64,000 nt of DNA from Ctenosaura bakeri (Eukaryota > Chordata > Lepidosauria > Squamata > Iguanidae): positions 62,001-126,000 of the forward strand of contig CAOLHI010001444.1 in NCBI GenBank assembly GCA_948474755.1, read 5' to 3'. This document shows, one piece after another, positions 35,547 through 46,885 of this stretch (position 1 is its first letter; the number at the start of each line of letters is the position of its first letter). The position numbers and the translations under genes are program-made. Below the pieces are notes generated by a model that was not told the origin of the DNA, did no database searches, and saw only the letters and a list, made by a program, of their open reading frames with translations.

Positions 35547-36605
35547 GCCACCCAGATTGCAGCAGGCCAGATTCTGACCTTCGAGAGCCAGGGCTTTCCC
35601 TTTCCTGCCTTACAACAAGGGACGATCAATAATCCAAAACATTTTTCCTCCTTCTCTCCTACTTCCATTCCATTCAGGATCACTCAAACAATACTGATTG
35701 GCAAGGAGGTTCAGGAAACACAGAAAGAAAAGTAAATACAACACCGCTTTAATTTAGACTCTTTGGGGAGTTTTTTTAAATGAATTAATTCAGGGAGTCC
35801 CTTCACTTCCACACCACTGGATCACAGTCACTGGCTTTCAAGGGAAATTAGACAAATTTCCAGAGGAGAAGGAACAAAGCTGCTTCTCATGGTATCCAGA
35901 CAGAACCTCCAGCTCCTGTGGCAGTCTACCTCTGAGTACCATTGCCGAGAAGCAAGCCTAGGAAATGACTACTGGCTTCCCACCTTGGGCACTGCCAGAA
36001 ACCGGATGTCAGGGCAGACAGACCTTTGCTCTGATCCAGTCGGCTTTTTCTTACACCATCCAGGAGAAGGAGGGGTGGGTTTTAAAGCTGAGCTCCTTCC
36101 CCTTCCTCTCCTGTCGACTTGAAACAAAAGATGTAAGGAGGGGAAGAGAAGTGAGCTCCCACCTCTGAGAAGCAACAGACATCCCGCTCCCCATGATCTG
36201 TTTTGCAGTGTCTGCCAAGTTTCGATTTTTTTCCTCCACTGCAGGCTTTGCTCCCTAATACGCAGAACCACTTCAAGGAAGGTGAACTCTTCCAGATAGT
36301 AACCTGTCCCCTACACTCCACAAAATATGATTTTGCACCATCAAAGGCACACACTTCTTTGCCTAGGAAGAATCTGGGGCAAGATCGCTCCCTCCCCCAG
36401 GGCCGTGAAAGCAAACATACGAACACACAGAAGCACAAGGAGAGGCCATCTGAAGCCAGAGAGTTCCAGAAAATACAGCTCCACCTCCTCCCCAGCAGGC
36501 ACAGCGCCAGCTTAAACGGTGCCAAGGGAGGTACGGAGGTACGGCACCAGCTGTTTGCCAAGCTGCGCCCTGCAGGTACACTTTACCCCAGATTCAAGTC
36601 GAGGC

Positions 36606-36640
<35 letters not shown>

Positions 36641-37088
36641 CACAGAGGGTGAGTCCCACTTGTTTTCTTTGCAGGGCTGCAGAAGAGAGGGTTCTGAAAC
36701 CTCACAAGGGTCCACAGGACAGAGTCAATGCACGGCCTCTCCCATCCCCAAACCCTGGTGGATAAGATACTGGAGGGACCAAAAATAATTTTGCTGTTTG
36801 AGGGAAAGGGGGAAATAGTGCTGTCCTCAGGCAGCTGGATCTTGGGGTCCTCCACCAACCCTGGAGTACAAATCTAGTCAGGGAGAGGCCACCGTTGCGT
36901 TCTCTCAGCTTCCATTTTCTAAAGCAGCTCCTTTGCTCTTCCTCCTGGAGGGGGTGGCTTGGGCAGGCCCTTGCATAACTCTGGCCCACCAGCAGAGCCA
37001 GAGGGTGACAATGCCCATCCTAATAATTAACTACCTGCTTCTCCACTGCTGGATGTCTGTGAAAAGAACTTTTCCAAAGCATAAACTA
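35547..37088. other. No gene seen; overlapping frames on both strands
   Basis: Frames of 149-159 codons at 36082-36652 overlap on opposite strands across a CA repeat and lack domain motifs. I take them as chance frames. Confidence 0.5.
36609..36640 (+). repeat. (CA)n microsatellite
   Basis: About 16 uninterrupted units. Confidence 0.95.
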
Positions 37089-37090
37089 TA

Positions 37091-37644
37091 CAGTGGCCCT
37101 TCTGCTTTCATGAGGGGTCAGGCTGCAGAATCCTTGTAAAAAAAAAAAATCGCAAATAACTCCCCTACAATCAGGTGAATGAGCGAGAGCATGTACATGC
37201 TTGCCTTCACTACCCACACTTCCTCTCCATTCCCTTGCCTTTTGCTTGGACAGGTGTGCCTTCCTTTTCTGCACCTGAGCAAAGGACAAGGGAATGGGAA
37301 GGGTGAGTCCAGTGTACAGAGAAGGAAGGAGCACATGTGCCTTCCCTCCCCGTTCTTCCCGTTCCATCCTCCCATTCCCTTGTCTTTTGCTCCAGCACAG
37401 GTTCTCCGCACCCAGGCACAATGCAAGAGAACGGGGAGGGGGAGGTCCATGTACACCTTCCTTCTCTGTGCGCAGAGCTCCTCCCTTCCATTCCCTTGCC
37501 TTTTGCCTTGGTGCAGAGAAGGAAGACATACCTGACCAGGCAAAAGGCAAGGGAACGGGAGGGGGAGGATGGGAGGAGGCAGACACAAGCCTCACAAATA
37601 ATCAAATTCATAAAGTCAAACCCACAAATGTGGAGGGGGAGCTG
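37091..37644. mobile_element. TA-flanked element with alternating inverted repeats
   Basis: TA|CAGTGGCCCTTCTGCTTTCA at the left, ACAAATGTGGAGGGGGAGCTG|TA at the right. Inside, CCATTCCCTTGCCTTTTGC occurs in plus sense at about 37227, 37371 and 37488 and reversed at about 37279, 37423 and 37539. The region is free of stops in several frames but is repetitive, not protein-like. Confidence 0.7.
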
Positions 37645-37864
37645 TAAATGAATGGTGAACTATATCCTGGCCAGTAGTGAGGGATGATGGGAGTTGTTAT
37701 CCAGAAACACATGGCAGGCCATAGCTGACAAATCCTGCCATTAGAATCTGTATCTCAGGATGTTCAAGCTTTCCCACACTCTTTCAGACATGCTGAGTAG
37801 CAAAAGAATGAAGCGCTAAATTACTAACAATTCCTTGATCATAATTATTAAGATAGCAGTACCT

Positions 37865-38090
37865 AAGGCAGCAGATCCCATCTGAGCTTGGAAGCTCAAC
37901 AGGGCCAGCCCTGGTTAGTACTTGGATGGGAGACTGCAAAAAAATACCAGGTGCAGCAGGTTATATTTCAGAGAATGGAACTGGCAAAACCAGCTCTCCG
38001 TCTTCCTTGCCTAAGAAAACCCTACAAAATCAATGGGATCAACTTAAGTAGACAGGTGACTGGAAGGCACATACACACAGCTAGCTATCA
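37865..38090 (+). mobile_element. 5S-rRNA-derived SINE
   Basis: GCTTGGAAGCTCAACAGGGC, CTGGTTAGTACTTGGATGGG and AGACTGC are 5S rRNA-like; then GCAAAACCAGCTCTCCGTCT, ACAGGTGACTGGAAGGCACA. Not a functional 5S gene: the 5' part is missing. Confidence 0.85.
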
Positions 38091-38654
38091 GTCTTATACA
38101 ATCTTATGGAGTGCCATTAGCCAGTTTCTTTTAATGTTTACATACAGTCCTTCCAAATCAACTTTTAAACAAACACTGATCACAATTATATTATTTGCAG
38201 CAATTCAGAAGAGCAAACACAAGCAATCCATGCACAAGAAGAATTTTTAAAAGGAAAGAAATACTTAATTTATTTCCCCACACACACACACACAAATAGA
38301 GGAGGGTCTTCCCTTTAGAGGAATATCCTGAGCAGCCAACCGAGAAAAGAAATCTCTCCACGGTGTCCATAAAAATACAGAGAATATTGCTCTGCCAACC
38401 AGTTGCCATTTATTCCTCCAAAATCAGAACCTGTAAACATTACTACGGGGACTGTAATTCCCAGAAGACACATCTAGCATAATATGGAGTTTCCATGGAC
38501 AGAGGTAGTAACACTGGCCTGCCCCACAGGGCCCTTAGTTGCCTTCCATCACATTAAACTATTGGTTCATCGAGTTCAGTGCTATCTACTCTTACTGGCT
38601 CTCCAGGGCTTCAGGTAGGAGTCTTTTCTCCAGCCTTAGGTGGAGATGAAGACC

Positions 38655-38845
38655 TAGCAGAGCAGAGCAGTTTGAGTGTTGAATTCCCACTCAACCATGG
38701 AAACCCACTGGGTGACTCTGGGCAACTCACACTCTCTCAGCCTCAGAGGAAGGCAATGGCAAACTCTCTCTGAACAATTCTTGCCAAGAAAACCCCATGA
38801 AAGAGTTGCTACATAAGCTGGGGTCAACTTGAAGGCACAATACAA
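38655..38845 (+). mobile_element. tRNA-type SINE
   Basis: CAGAGCAGAGCAGTTTGAGT to GGTCAACTTGAAGGCACAA; about 80 bases before a SPIN element. Confidence 0.8.
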
Positions 38846-38922
38846 CATGGAAACTGAACCTTAGACCTTGTGAAAGCAAAGGATGTGCTCCACCACTTAA
38901 CTATGGACCTTTCTCTCTAAGG

Positions 38923-39399
38923 CAGTGGTTCTCAACCTGTGGGTCGGGACCCCTTTGGGTGTTGAATGATCATTTCACAGGGGTCGCCGCTCCTCAATCC
39001 CGCCCCGCCCCCTTTTGAAAGAAGGCGGCCTCACAGCCCATGGGAGCGCTGTTTCTGAGACCCCGCGCTGGGAAGAGGGGAGAGGAGGCATGCTGGGCGC
39101 ATGCAGGGACGTTTCCCCACCTTTCCCTGCCGGGTGGGCGGGCGGGCGGGCGGAGGTGGGGAGACCGAGAGGCACTCGCAGGGGTAGCGTGGTCGAGGGG
39201 CTACAGTGGGTATCGTACCACACTCCCAAGCCCACTGAGGGATGAAAGGAGGAAGGAACGGGTGCCCGTGCGACGTGGGAGTGAGAGCGTCCCAGCAGCC
39301 GTGCTCCCTTTAAGGGAGCGTAATTTTATGGCTGGGGGTCACCACAACATGAGGAACTGTATTAAGGGGTCGCAGCATTAGGAAGGATGAGAACCACTG
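38923..39399 (-). mobile_element. SPIN-type hAT element with GC-rich interior
   Basis: CAGTGGTTCTCAACCTGTGG at the left and TGAGAACCACTG at the right, flanked by an exact 8-bp duplication CTCTAAGG (38915-38922, 39400-39407). Subterminal parts (GGGGTCACCACAACATGAGG, AACTGTATTAA, GGGTCG) match my memory of the SPIN hAT transposon in reverse orientation. Between about 38990 and 39310 the sequence is CpG- and G-rich with a (GGGC)n run, unlike SPIN. Non-autonomous: no transposase frame. Confidence 0.88.
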
Positions 39400-39692
39400 C
39401 TCTAAGGGCTACTGAAACATGGCCACGGATGCACTAAGTCACATTGGTCAAAGTGCTGGTAATGTCTTCTACATACGCAAGTTCCGCTTGGTATTTTTGT
39501 CTGACATGGGACATCCACATTCAGTTTAAGGTTGCAGAAGTGGAGTGGTGCACGGTGTGTTATCACACAGTCACACATGGTTGCACATTCATCAATGCAT
39601 AACTCCACACAGACAGATTTATACTACGGAGCCCCAGTCTAAGAACTCAGCCATTATTTTCACACTGTGGACAGTTATCCAGAGTAAACTAG

Positions 39693-39857
39693 TGCCATTT
39701 CTGCACTAGACTGTTATAGCACTATTATTCCACTTTCAACATCTTATTGAATCCTGGGGTTTGCAGTTTAGGGAGGGACCTCAAAGGAAACCTCAAGATT
39801 CCATAGCATGTTGAAAGTGAAATAATAGTGCTGTAACAGTCTAGTGTGGAAATGGCC
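39693..39857. mobile_element. Foldback element, somewhat decayed
   Basis: 165 bp; tips CACTAGACTGTTATAGCAC and GTGCTGTAACAGTCTAGTG. A SINE box (GTTCAAATCC) follows the right end, so it probably landed in a SINE whose left half is unrecognisable. Confidence 0.85.
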
Positions 39858-39900
39858 TGGGTTCAAATCCAGCACTCAGCCATAACGTTTACTGCAACTG
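39858..39900 (+). mobile_element. tRNA-type SINE fragment after a foldback
   Basis: TGGGTTCAAATCCAGCACTC and AGCCATAACG only. Confidence 0.55.
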
Positions 39901-40550
39901 TAGGGAACCTCTTCAGTCCAAGGCCCAAGTCCAACAATGAGAAATTCTAGGGACCACATTCCATGGATAAGATGGGGCCAAAGGGATAGAGCCAATATAC
40001 CAACATTACTTTAGCCGAACTGAGTAAGGGAACCTCAAAGAGAAGCTTTTCAAATTTTAAACCAGAGAAGAGGGGAGATCTACAAAATCTGGGAAACCAC
40101 GAAAAATTGAGAAGCTGGAATGGCTGTTTGGGCAATCCCAGAGGATTAATGAGAACCCTAGGAGTGCCATATTTGGCCCAGGGCCAGACGTTTCCCACCC
40201 CTGGTTTGCTGGGTACCTTTGATGCTTTTTGCTCAACCTCCTCATAAGGCTGTTTTCAGAAAAAAAGCAAAGGAAGGTGAAGAGACAAGAAGATAGACAA
40301 TTCTATCCTCTTTTGAAGTATGGGCCAAGTTTTTAAAAGGCAATAATTAATTACTAATGTGTAGTAAATACAACAATATCATAGACTAAAGACCGATTTC
40401 ACTCAGCCCCAAACCATCTACCATAATGGTCCTCAACATTTTCTTTATCAAGAACATCCTATAAATATCATTTGTTGCCAGGGACCTCCAAGACTTAGCT
40501 CAAGATTTAAATATTTTAGATTTAAATCTTCAGATTATTTATTAAAGGCT

Positions 40551-40610
40551 TCTGGAGTCTAGGATTCAAATCCCTGTTCACTGGGTGACTCTGGGCAAGT
40601 CCCTATTGCT
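40551..40610 (+). mobile_element. tRNA-type SINE fragment
   Basis: TCTGGAGTCTAGGATTCAAA and CACTGGGTGACTCTGGGCAA. Confidence 0.6.
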
Positions 40611-40927
40611 GCCACAGCTGTTGGTATCCAGCAACAGGGCTTTACAGACCCCCGTGAGGTCTCCGTGGACCACTGGGGTCCCCAGACTCTAGGTTAAAAC
40701 CACTGGGCTATCATAAAAGTGACCAAAATGTGGACTGTGGACTGGACCCCAGGGCTGCTTCTGAGTGATTCTTTGTTGTACGAAAGATCTCTCTTGGGTC
40801 TAAAAAGGGGGGAATGTGGCAAAAATGTCCCCCACAACCCCAGAAAGGATTCAGGACCATCAGGGGGCAACAAGTTCTTCCTCCCCCCTCCTCCTCCTCC
40901 TCTTCGTCTTCATCTTCATCTTCGCAA

Positions 40928-41118
40928 GGAAGGGTTCAGAGTCCAATGTTCAAATCCCCGCTGTGCCATGAGAACCCACTGGATGAGAGAGTGTGACTTG
41001 CCTAGAGAGAGGCAAAGGCAAACCCCTTCTGAAAAAAATCTGGCCAAGAAAACCCCATGATAAGGTCACTTTGGGGCTGCCATAAGTCAGAAATGACTGG
41101 AAGGCACACAACAACAGA
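40928..41118 (+). mobile_element. tRNA-type SINE
   Basis: Box B ATGTTCAAATCCCC, GAGAACCCACTGGATGAGAG and tail GCCATAAGTCAGAAATGACT plus GGCACACAACAACA. A CTT/CTC-rich run precedes it. Confidence 0.85.
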
Positions 41119-41170
41119 ACCCAACAAGGAGGAGGGGAGAAGCACTCCAAAATCTTCTGGGTGACCTTTG

Positions 41171-41465
41171 TTGATGATGATGAGAATGATGCTGTGTGCC
41201 TTCAAGTCTTTTCTGACTTATGGCAACCCTATGGCACACCAAAGGTGAACCTATCACATGGTTTTCTGAGGCTGAGAGTGTGTGACATGCTCAAGGTCAT
41301 CAAATGGGTTTCCAAGTTTCCAAGTGGGAAATTGAACCCTGGTCTCCAAGCTTGTAGTCCAGTGCTCAAACCACTGGACCAATGGTCATCCTTCACAACT
41401 GCCCAGCTGCAGGAACTCCATAACGCTAACCAATCTTCTCTCTTTCTTTTCGGACGAATGTTTTT
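41171..41465 (-). mobile_element. tRNA-type SINE plus shared flank (copy A of a duplicate)
   Basis: SINE at about 41189-41385, followed by ACTGCCCAGCTGCAGGAACT and CCAATCTTCTCTCTTTCTTT, which recur after the SINE at 46.9 kb. Copy A lacks the 431-bp GC-rich insert present in copy B. It also has a small internal duplication of GTTTCCAA. Confidence 0.8.
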
Positions 41466-42071
41466 TTCTCTTCTCAGTGCAGAACAAGCAGAGAACATAT
41501 ATCTGCCAGCAGCACTTTTAGCTCCTATGCTGGCTCGCCAAGGAAAGAATGGACAAGAACGCGAAGGTCACACTTCAGCCGATGGCGGCCCGCTCAAGAA
41601 GAGACAAGGACCTCATCAAGGGCAATTACAGACTCCTTGTGCAGTGAGTCACCTCTACTGCTGGAAAAAAATGTTTTAAATAAAAGACCCTGAAGGAAGA
41701 AAATACAGTCTGAGAGATAACAGCTACTTTCGATCCCTCGGATGACCAGGGGGAAAAAAACTAGTGTGTTTTAAGAGAGATTTATAAGACAGCCAGAGCA
41801 GAGGGCATGGATTTTTTTTTTCTGTAAAATGCTTTTAGTTCAGATCTTACATTCAAATGAGAGCTAGACACATTAATGGGCACTGCAGATCAATCAGAGT
41901 GGGAAATTCCCATTAAGAATGTATTGGGGTTAATTGGAGCTGCTCACCCCCAACCCCACATAAAAAGGAGAGGGTAAGTCTGCCTTTTAAGGGAGACGAG
42001 AATCACGGCTCATGTCTTCACCTGTGAGTCCTGTCTCTCATTTTGACAGGATGGCCATGACGTCACTTTGC

Positions 42072-42312
42072 TGTTGCTGTGGTCGTTGTTGTTGTGTGAC
42101 TTCAAGCCATTTCCGGCTTGTGTTGACCCTAAGATGAATCCATCATGGGGTTTTCTTGCCAAGATTTGTTCAGAGGGGGGTTGCCTTTGCTCTCCTCTGA
42201 GGCTGAGACAGTGCAACTTGCCAAAGGTTGGTTTCCAAGGCTCAGCAGGGATTCAAACCCAGGTCTCCAGGGTTGTAGCCCAATGCTGAAAGTACTACAC
42301 TATGCTCCCTCT
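42072..42312 (-). mobile_element. tRNA-type SINE
   Basis: Tail GTTGTTGTGTGACTTCAAGC, body TCCTCTGAGGCTGAGACAG, box B complement GATTCAAACCC. Confidence 0.85.
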
Positions 42313-42319
42313 AGAAAAT

Positions 42320-42735
42320 TGTTGTTGTGTGCCTTTAAGTCATTTCTGACCTATAGCAATCACACTTCAGGGTTTTCTTGGCAAGATTTCTTCAGAGGTG
42401 TTTGCATTTGCCTTCTTCTGAGGCTGAGAGAGTGCAACTTGCCCAAGGTCACCCAAGGGGTTTCCATGGCCAAGCAGTGATTCAAACCCTGGGCCATTTC
42501 CACACTAGACTGTTATAGTGCTATTATTCCACTTTCAACATCCTATGGAATCCTGGGGTTTGCAGTTTAGGGAGGGGCCTCAAAAGCCATCTCAAAGGCC
42601 CTGCCCTAAACTGCAAACCCCTGAATTCCATAGGATGTTGAAAGTGGAATAATAGCACTATAACACTTTAGTGCGGAAATGGCCCTGGTCTCCAGACTCA
42701 TAGTTCAATACTCAATCCACTAGACCCGGCTGGCT
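42320..42735 (-). mobile_element. tRNA-type SINE split by a foldback element
   Basis: Tail TTGTTGTGTGCCTTTAAGTC at 42320; the box B complement meets the foldback at 42491; the head resumes at 42685 (CTGGTCTCCAGACTCATAG). Confidence 0.88.
42492..42684. mobile_element. Foldback element inside a tRNA-type SINE
   Basis: 193 bp with exact CTG duplication (42489-42491, 42685-42687). Removing it rejoins TTCAAACC with CTGGTCTCCAG of a minus-strand SINE. The right tip (CACTTTAGTG) has lost its match to the left. Confidence 0.92.
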
Positions 42736-42785
42736 CTGATGTCACTTTAGTAACATTCAAAGTGCTGCAGGGAAATGATAACACA

Positions 42786-43012
42786 GAGTATCACAGAACC
42801 ATACTGCTTGAAATGAGCCCAGGGGCCATCTAGTCCAGCTCCCTTTGTCAGTGAAAGAATCCACAGCCAAAGCATCCCAGCGAGGTGGCTATCCGGCTGC
42901 TGCTTAAATGTTTCTGCTTCAGAAAGTCCTCCCACTTTGGGAGGCAGTCGACTCCACTGTCAAACAGCTCTTACTGGCAGGAAGTGCTTAGTTGGAATCT
43001 CTCATTTCTTGT
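42786..43012 (-). mobile_element. CR1 LINE tail, old
   Basis: GTATCACAGAACCATACTGC, CCATCTAGTCCAGCTCCCT and GGCAGGAAGTGCTTAGTTGG match a diverged CR1 end. Confidence 0.75.
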
Positions 43013-43364
43013 AGAGTCAGGCTGAACACTGGGAATCCTGGGGTTTACAGGAGATCTGCTTAAGGGGAGGGGAAACCAGGGGCTCTCTGCAGTAAAAGAG
43101 GATGAGGTGCAGAAAACACAGAGGGGAGCTGTGGGAAAAGGTGGCTGCAATGCTATCATGCTTACTCAGAAGCTGCCTTCAGAAAGTGTGCTTGGTGTTA
43201 CAGCCCTAAATGCAGCCAACACTCATTGATGGACTTGAGCTAAACAGCTAATTCACTGGCAGCGCCTCTGAAGTCGACAACCTACGGCCTTCCAGATGGA
43301 GTTAGGCTAAAATCTATGGCCTTCCAGATGGAGTTAGGCTAAAATCCCTACCAGCTCATCCCTA

Positions 43365-43458
43365 CCGGCTGGCCCCTCCCGAAACTGCAAACCCCAGGAT
43401 TCCACAGGATGGTGAAAGTGGAATCAGAGCGCTGTAACAGTCTAGTGCAGAAATGGCC
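43365..43458. mobile_element. Foldback element, right arm only
   Basis: CCGGCTGGCCCCTCCCGAAA through CAGTCTAGTGCAGAAATGGCC. It joins a short tandem duplication at its inner end where the left arm should be. Confidence 0.85.
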
Positions 43459-43584
43459 TATGAGAATCACTATCCCAAAGCCATCTGGAGAGATGTGGTT
43501 GTCGAACCCACTGCAGGCCCTGTTCCGTCCGTTCATCCAAACTGATGCAGGCAATAGCAGGGCTTCGGAAAGTTACTTGAGCTT

Positions 43585-43787
43585 TTGGTGTTGTTGGTTT
43601 GTCTTCAAGTCATTTCTGACTTGCAGTGACCCTGAGGCAAAGCTGTCACAGGGTCTTCTTGGCAAGATTTGTTCAGAGAGGGTTTTCCATTGCCTTCCTC
43701 TGAGGCTGAGAGAATGTGACCTGCCCAAGGCTACCCATGGGTTTCCATGGCTAAGCAGTGATTTGAACCCTGGTCTTGACTCATGAA
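43585..43787 (-). mobile_element. tRNA-type SINE
   Basis: GGTGTTGTTGGTTTGTCTTC, TCTTCTTGGCAAGATTTGTT, ATTTGAACCCTGGTCTTGAC. Confidence 0.85.
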
Positions 43788-43790
43788 AAG

Positions 43791-45564
43791 ACATCTTCCT
43801 AGAGGTCTGTGAAGCATTACTACCTCTCTCCATGAAGATTCCTTATTATGTTTAACTGGTCTTCTGGGAGCTGTAGTCCAAATGGTAACTTTTCCAAACT
43901 CCGGTTTTCCACAAGGAACAACTTGGGGGTTGAGTGATTCAGTAAAAGTCTCCCATTCAATAAAAGCACAAACCCAAAGAACGACACAAGCTTCTTAACC
44001 TAAATCCCCCTACTCATTTCCATGCTGACAAAGAGCACTGTGTGTCTCAAAAGCTCACATCTCCATGCCAAGCAGAAGCTGTTTCCAAGCCAGATTGGCC
44101 CAGATACTTTGGTCACCCCCTCACCTGACTGAGAAGAGTAGACAATAAACCTGGACTAAAACAGTGGAATTTAAAAGCACAAGAGCTGCCTCTTCACCCT
44201 TCCCGCTTAGTCGTATATACCCAAAGGAGACAAGATTCACCATCCTCCATCCCAACAGCATCTGTCTTCCATCCTTCTTCTTTTTCAACCAGACTCTTAA
44301 TCAGCTGGCAGGGAAATTAATGTCTGGGAGCAATCTGCAACTGTTTAGACAGAATTAGCTCTAATTTCTTTCATCAGCTCCGTATCTCGCTTATCTCTGG
44401 ATATATCAAAGGCTTCCGTCGGGGAAGTTTTAGAATTTAACCGGCAAAGATAGGAAGGCTCAGTGTGATAACGCTGCAAATCTTGCAGGGCACATCCACA
44501 CGGACCACCCAGTCCAGCCCCACAGACATTTCCCACAGGAACAACCCAGTACCTCAGAGGCCACACATGTTATAAACCAAAGATCTGTTTCGGAGCAGTT
44601 GGGTACCTCCCAGTGACTGAGAGACAGAAAATTAAATACAAATGGGTGAACATATGCAAGGCGTCAAGCAACAGATTCACACCATACAACACTTGCTGAT
44701 GCGCAAGTTGTACCAGTCTTCCATCGCGTAAAGCAGAAACGGGAAAAACAAATTTGGCATCAACGCAGGCTCAGATTCAGCCTAGAGGCATACAGCTGAA
44801 ACAGCCCTATCACATTTCCCCCTCTTACTCCAAAGTGATCACAATGGTCCATATGATATCTTTTTCCTCTCCTTCCTCCATTCTTTCCTCTTAACAATTC
44901 TGCAATATAGGTTAGATGGAGACTGCAGTTACACATTCCTAGGGATTTAGCTACAGGGTAAAAGAAATTTGAGGGTGTTGCCCCTTCCCATGACATGCTC
45001 CACCAATGAAATCTTTCTTCAAATTTCTAGGCTATCAATAACTTAAAACTTCAGCTGACCATTTAGAAATACGGATTTAGGCAGACAAATAAATGGGGGA
45101 GGCCAAGTGACCAAGGGAATGAGAACACAGCAAATACAAGAGGTCTAGGCGTGAACAATTTTCGACATCTCATTCTCTGCCATGGTAGAAATTTGGAGAC
45201 TGATGGATAACTGAGGGAGCCGTCATTTTGCACACACCCCTTCCACCAGGAGCTACTACCCTGCATGTTATATATCCATATACAGAGTTCCAAAAGCCAA
45301 GGGTTTGCCTCAAAACAGTGGTGAAGTACAGAGGGTGAATTTAAAAGGAAGACACAATGGTGGGGGGACATAAGTTTTCACCAACCAGCCTATTTTGCCT
45401 ATGCAAATACAAACTCCCATCCTCAGACTGTTTTTAAGTCTCTCTCTCTCTCCCATGCACACACATTTTGCAGCTGAAGTTTGAAAGTGGAAATATCAGG
45501 GCCAGCCCTACCATTAGAGAGTGAGGCGACAATCCCGAGAGGCAGGTGCTTGGACACAGGTGGT
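43791..45564. other. No feature seen
   Basis: Intron 1 sequence; CTTCTGGGAGCTGTAGTCC at 43861 is half of an ACTCCCAGAA element. Confidence 0.5.
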
Positions 45565-45790
45565 TTGTTCTTGTTCACTGCCATCAAGCCGACTTTGTCT
45601 TATAGCAATGATGATTCCACTTTCAACATCCTCTGGAATCCTGGGGTTTGCTCAGGTCTTGCAGATTCAGGGATGTGTCTTTCTGGATTGAGTCTATTCA
45701 TCTGCAATGTACTTTTCCTCTTTTCCCATGGCAGTTCATTCCAAACATTCCTCCTGAGCAATCCAGCCTCTCTTGAAATTGTTAAAGTAG
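45565..45790 (-). repeat. Second SINE-like repeat split by a foldback fragment
   Basis: TTCACTGCCATCAAGCCGAC at the left; GGTCTTGCAGATTCAGGG, GATTGAGTCTATTCATCTGC at the right. Confidence 0.6.
45603..45651. mobile_element. Foldback fragment, part of left arm
   Basis: GATTCCACTTTCAACATCC and GGAATCCTGGGGTTTGC only. It splits a second-type SINE-like repeat that resumes at GGTCTTGCAGATTC. Confidence 0.7.
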
Positions 45791-45977
45791 CCTGCTCCAC
45801 CGGGGTGGTGCAAGCCCCACTGCTGTTGCCAGCATTGACCCTAGTTCCAACGGCCAGGCCGGTCAACTTCTCTGCAGTCAACTCAGGGAATAAAGTGCCA
45901 TTCCAAGCAGCAAAATGTGTTGTGTTGGTCCTAAGAAATATGGCTCCCTTGGGAGAACACAAGAGAGAGAGAACCAT

Positions 45978-46158
45978 GGCCACTTCTGCACTACACTCTT
46001 ATAGTGCGATTATTCCACTTTCAACATCCTATGGAATCCTGGGGTTTGCAGTTTCAGGAGGAGCCAGCCGGCCCCTCCAGAAACTGCAAACCCCAGGATT
46101 CCACAGGATGTTGAAAGTGGAATAATCACGCTATAAGAGTGTAGTGTGGATTTTCAGG
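45978..46158. mobile_element. Foldback element, full length
   Basis: Tips GCACTACACTCTTATAG and CTATAAGAGTGTAGTG pair exactly, a fifth arm variant. The outer right end (GGATTTTCAGG) is eroded. Confidence 0.9.
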
Positions 46159-46196
46159 TGACCATCAACAGATGCTAAAGAGGGTAAAGCATCACC

Positions 46197-46219
46197 TACA
46201 CACACACACACACACACAG
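46197..46219 (+). repeat. (CA)n microsatellite
   Basis: About eleven units beyond a foldback element. Confidence 0.9.
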
Positions 46220-46885
46220 CTCTTTGTTTGGGGGAGACATATTTACCAAAGTTATCAACAGGCAAGCACTAGCTTGCAGTCAGCCAATAAACCTCAAGGT
46301 TCTGCGGGGACAATGTCTCAGCGCAATTCCAAGGCTCCAACCACTATACCTGCTGGCTCTAGTGCAAAGTGAGTCAGTATTCTACTCTTTCCTTTTGAAC
46401 AGCAATACCTCTGCATCACAATACAAGCTATTCCCAACCTGTGCCTTCCCTTCAAAAACAGTTTTAAATACTGCTTGAAGGCCAGAAACCAGTAGCCCTC
46501 TTGATGTTGCCACCAGGTGTGTAAGAAGTTGCCATGTCACTGGTGTTAGCTGCCACCACCAACACAACCTTATGTGATGTTTCCATTGTGCTGGGTTCAT
46601 ATGCCATTTTTTTCCAACAAAGACCTGAGGAAGACTGGGGCAGCTCATGTGAGACAAAACTGATGAAATGCAGGTGGACTTCTAAGAAAGCAAAAAGTTA
46701 CTGCTCTAAGAGTGACGTGTTAATCCAAAATATTTTAAAGGTGGATTCTGTAACATCACCAGAAATGTTTTCATGGAGTATTAAAGAATTGGATAGTAAA
46801 TATGGAATACTTCTTCCATATATGATAACAGCAACAAGAACATTGTTTGTTCAAACTTGGGAATAGACTGAAGCACCAACGGCAG
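46220..46885. other. No feature seen
   Basis: A 110-codon plus-strand frame at 46534-46866 has no recognised family. Confidence 0.45.

Noticed and set aside
36082..36652. Overlapping frames of 149-159 codons on both strands
   Set aside because: Opposite-strand frames over a CA repeat; no family resemblance.
37086..37651. Open frames of 104-169 codons on both strands
   Set aside because: They follow from the stop-poor inverted-repeat cluster; the peptides are internally repetitive and differ only by frame.
37873..37962. A 5S rRNA gene
   Set aside because: Only the 3' part of 5S is present, with substitutions, joined to a SINE tail.
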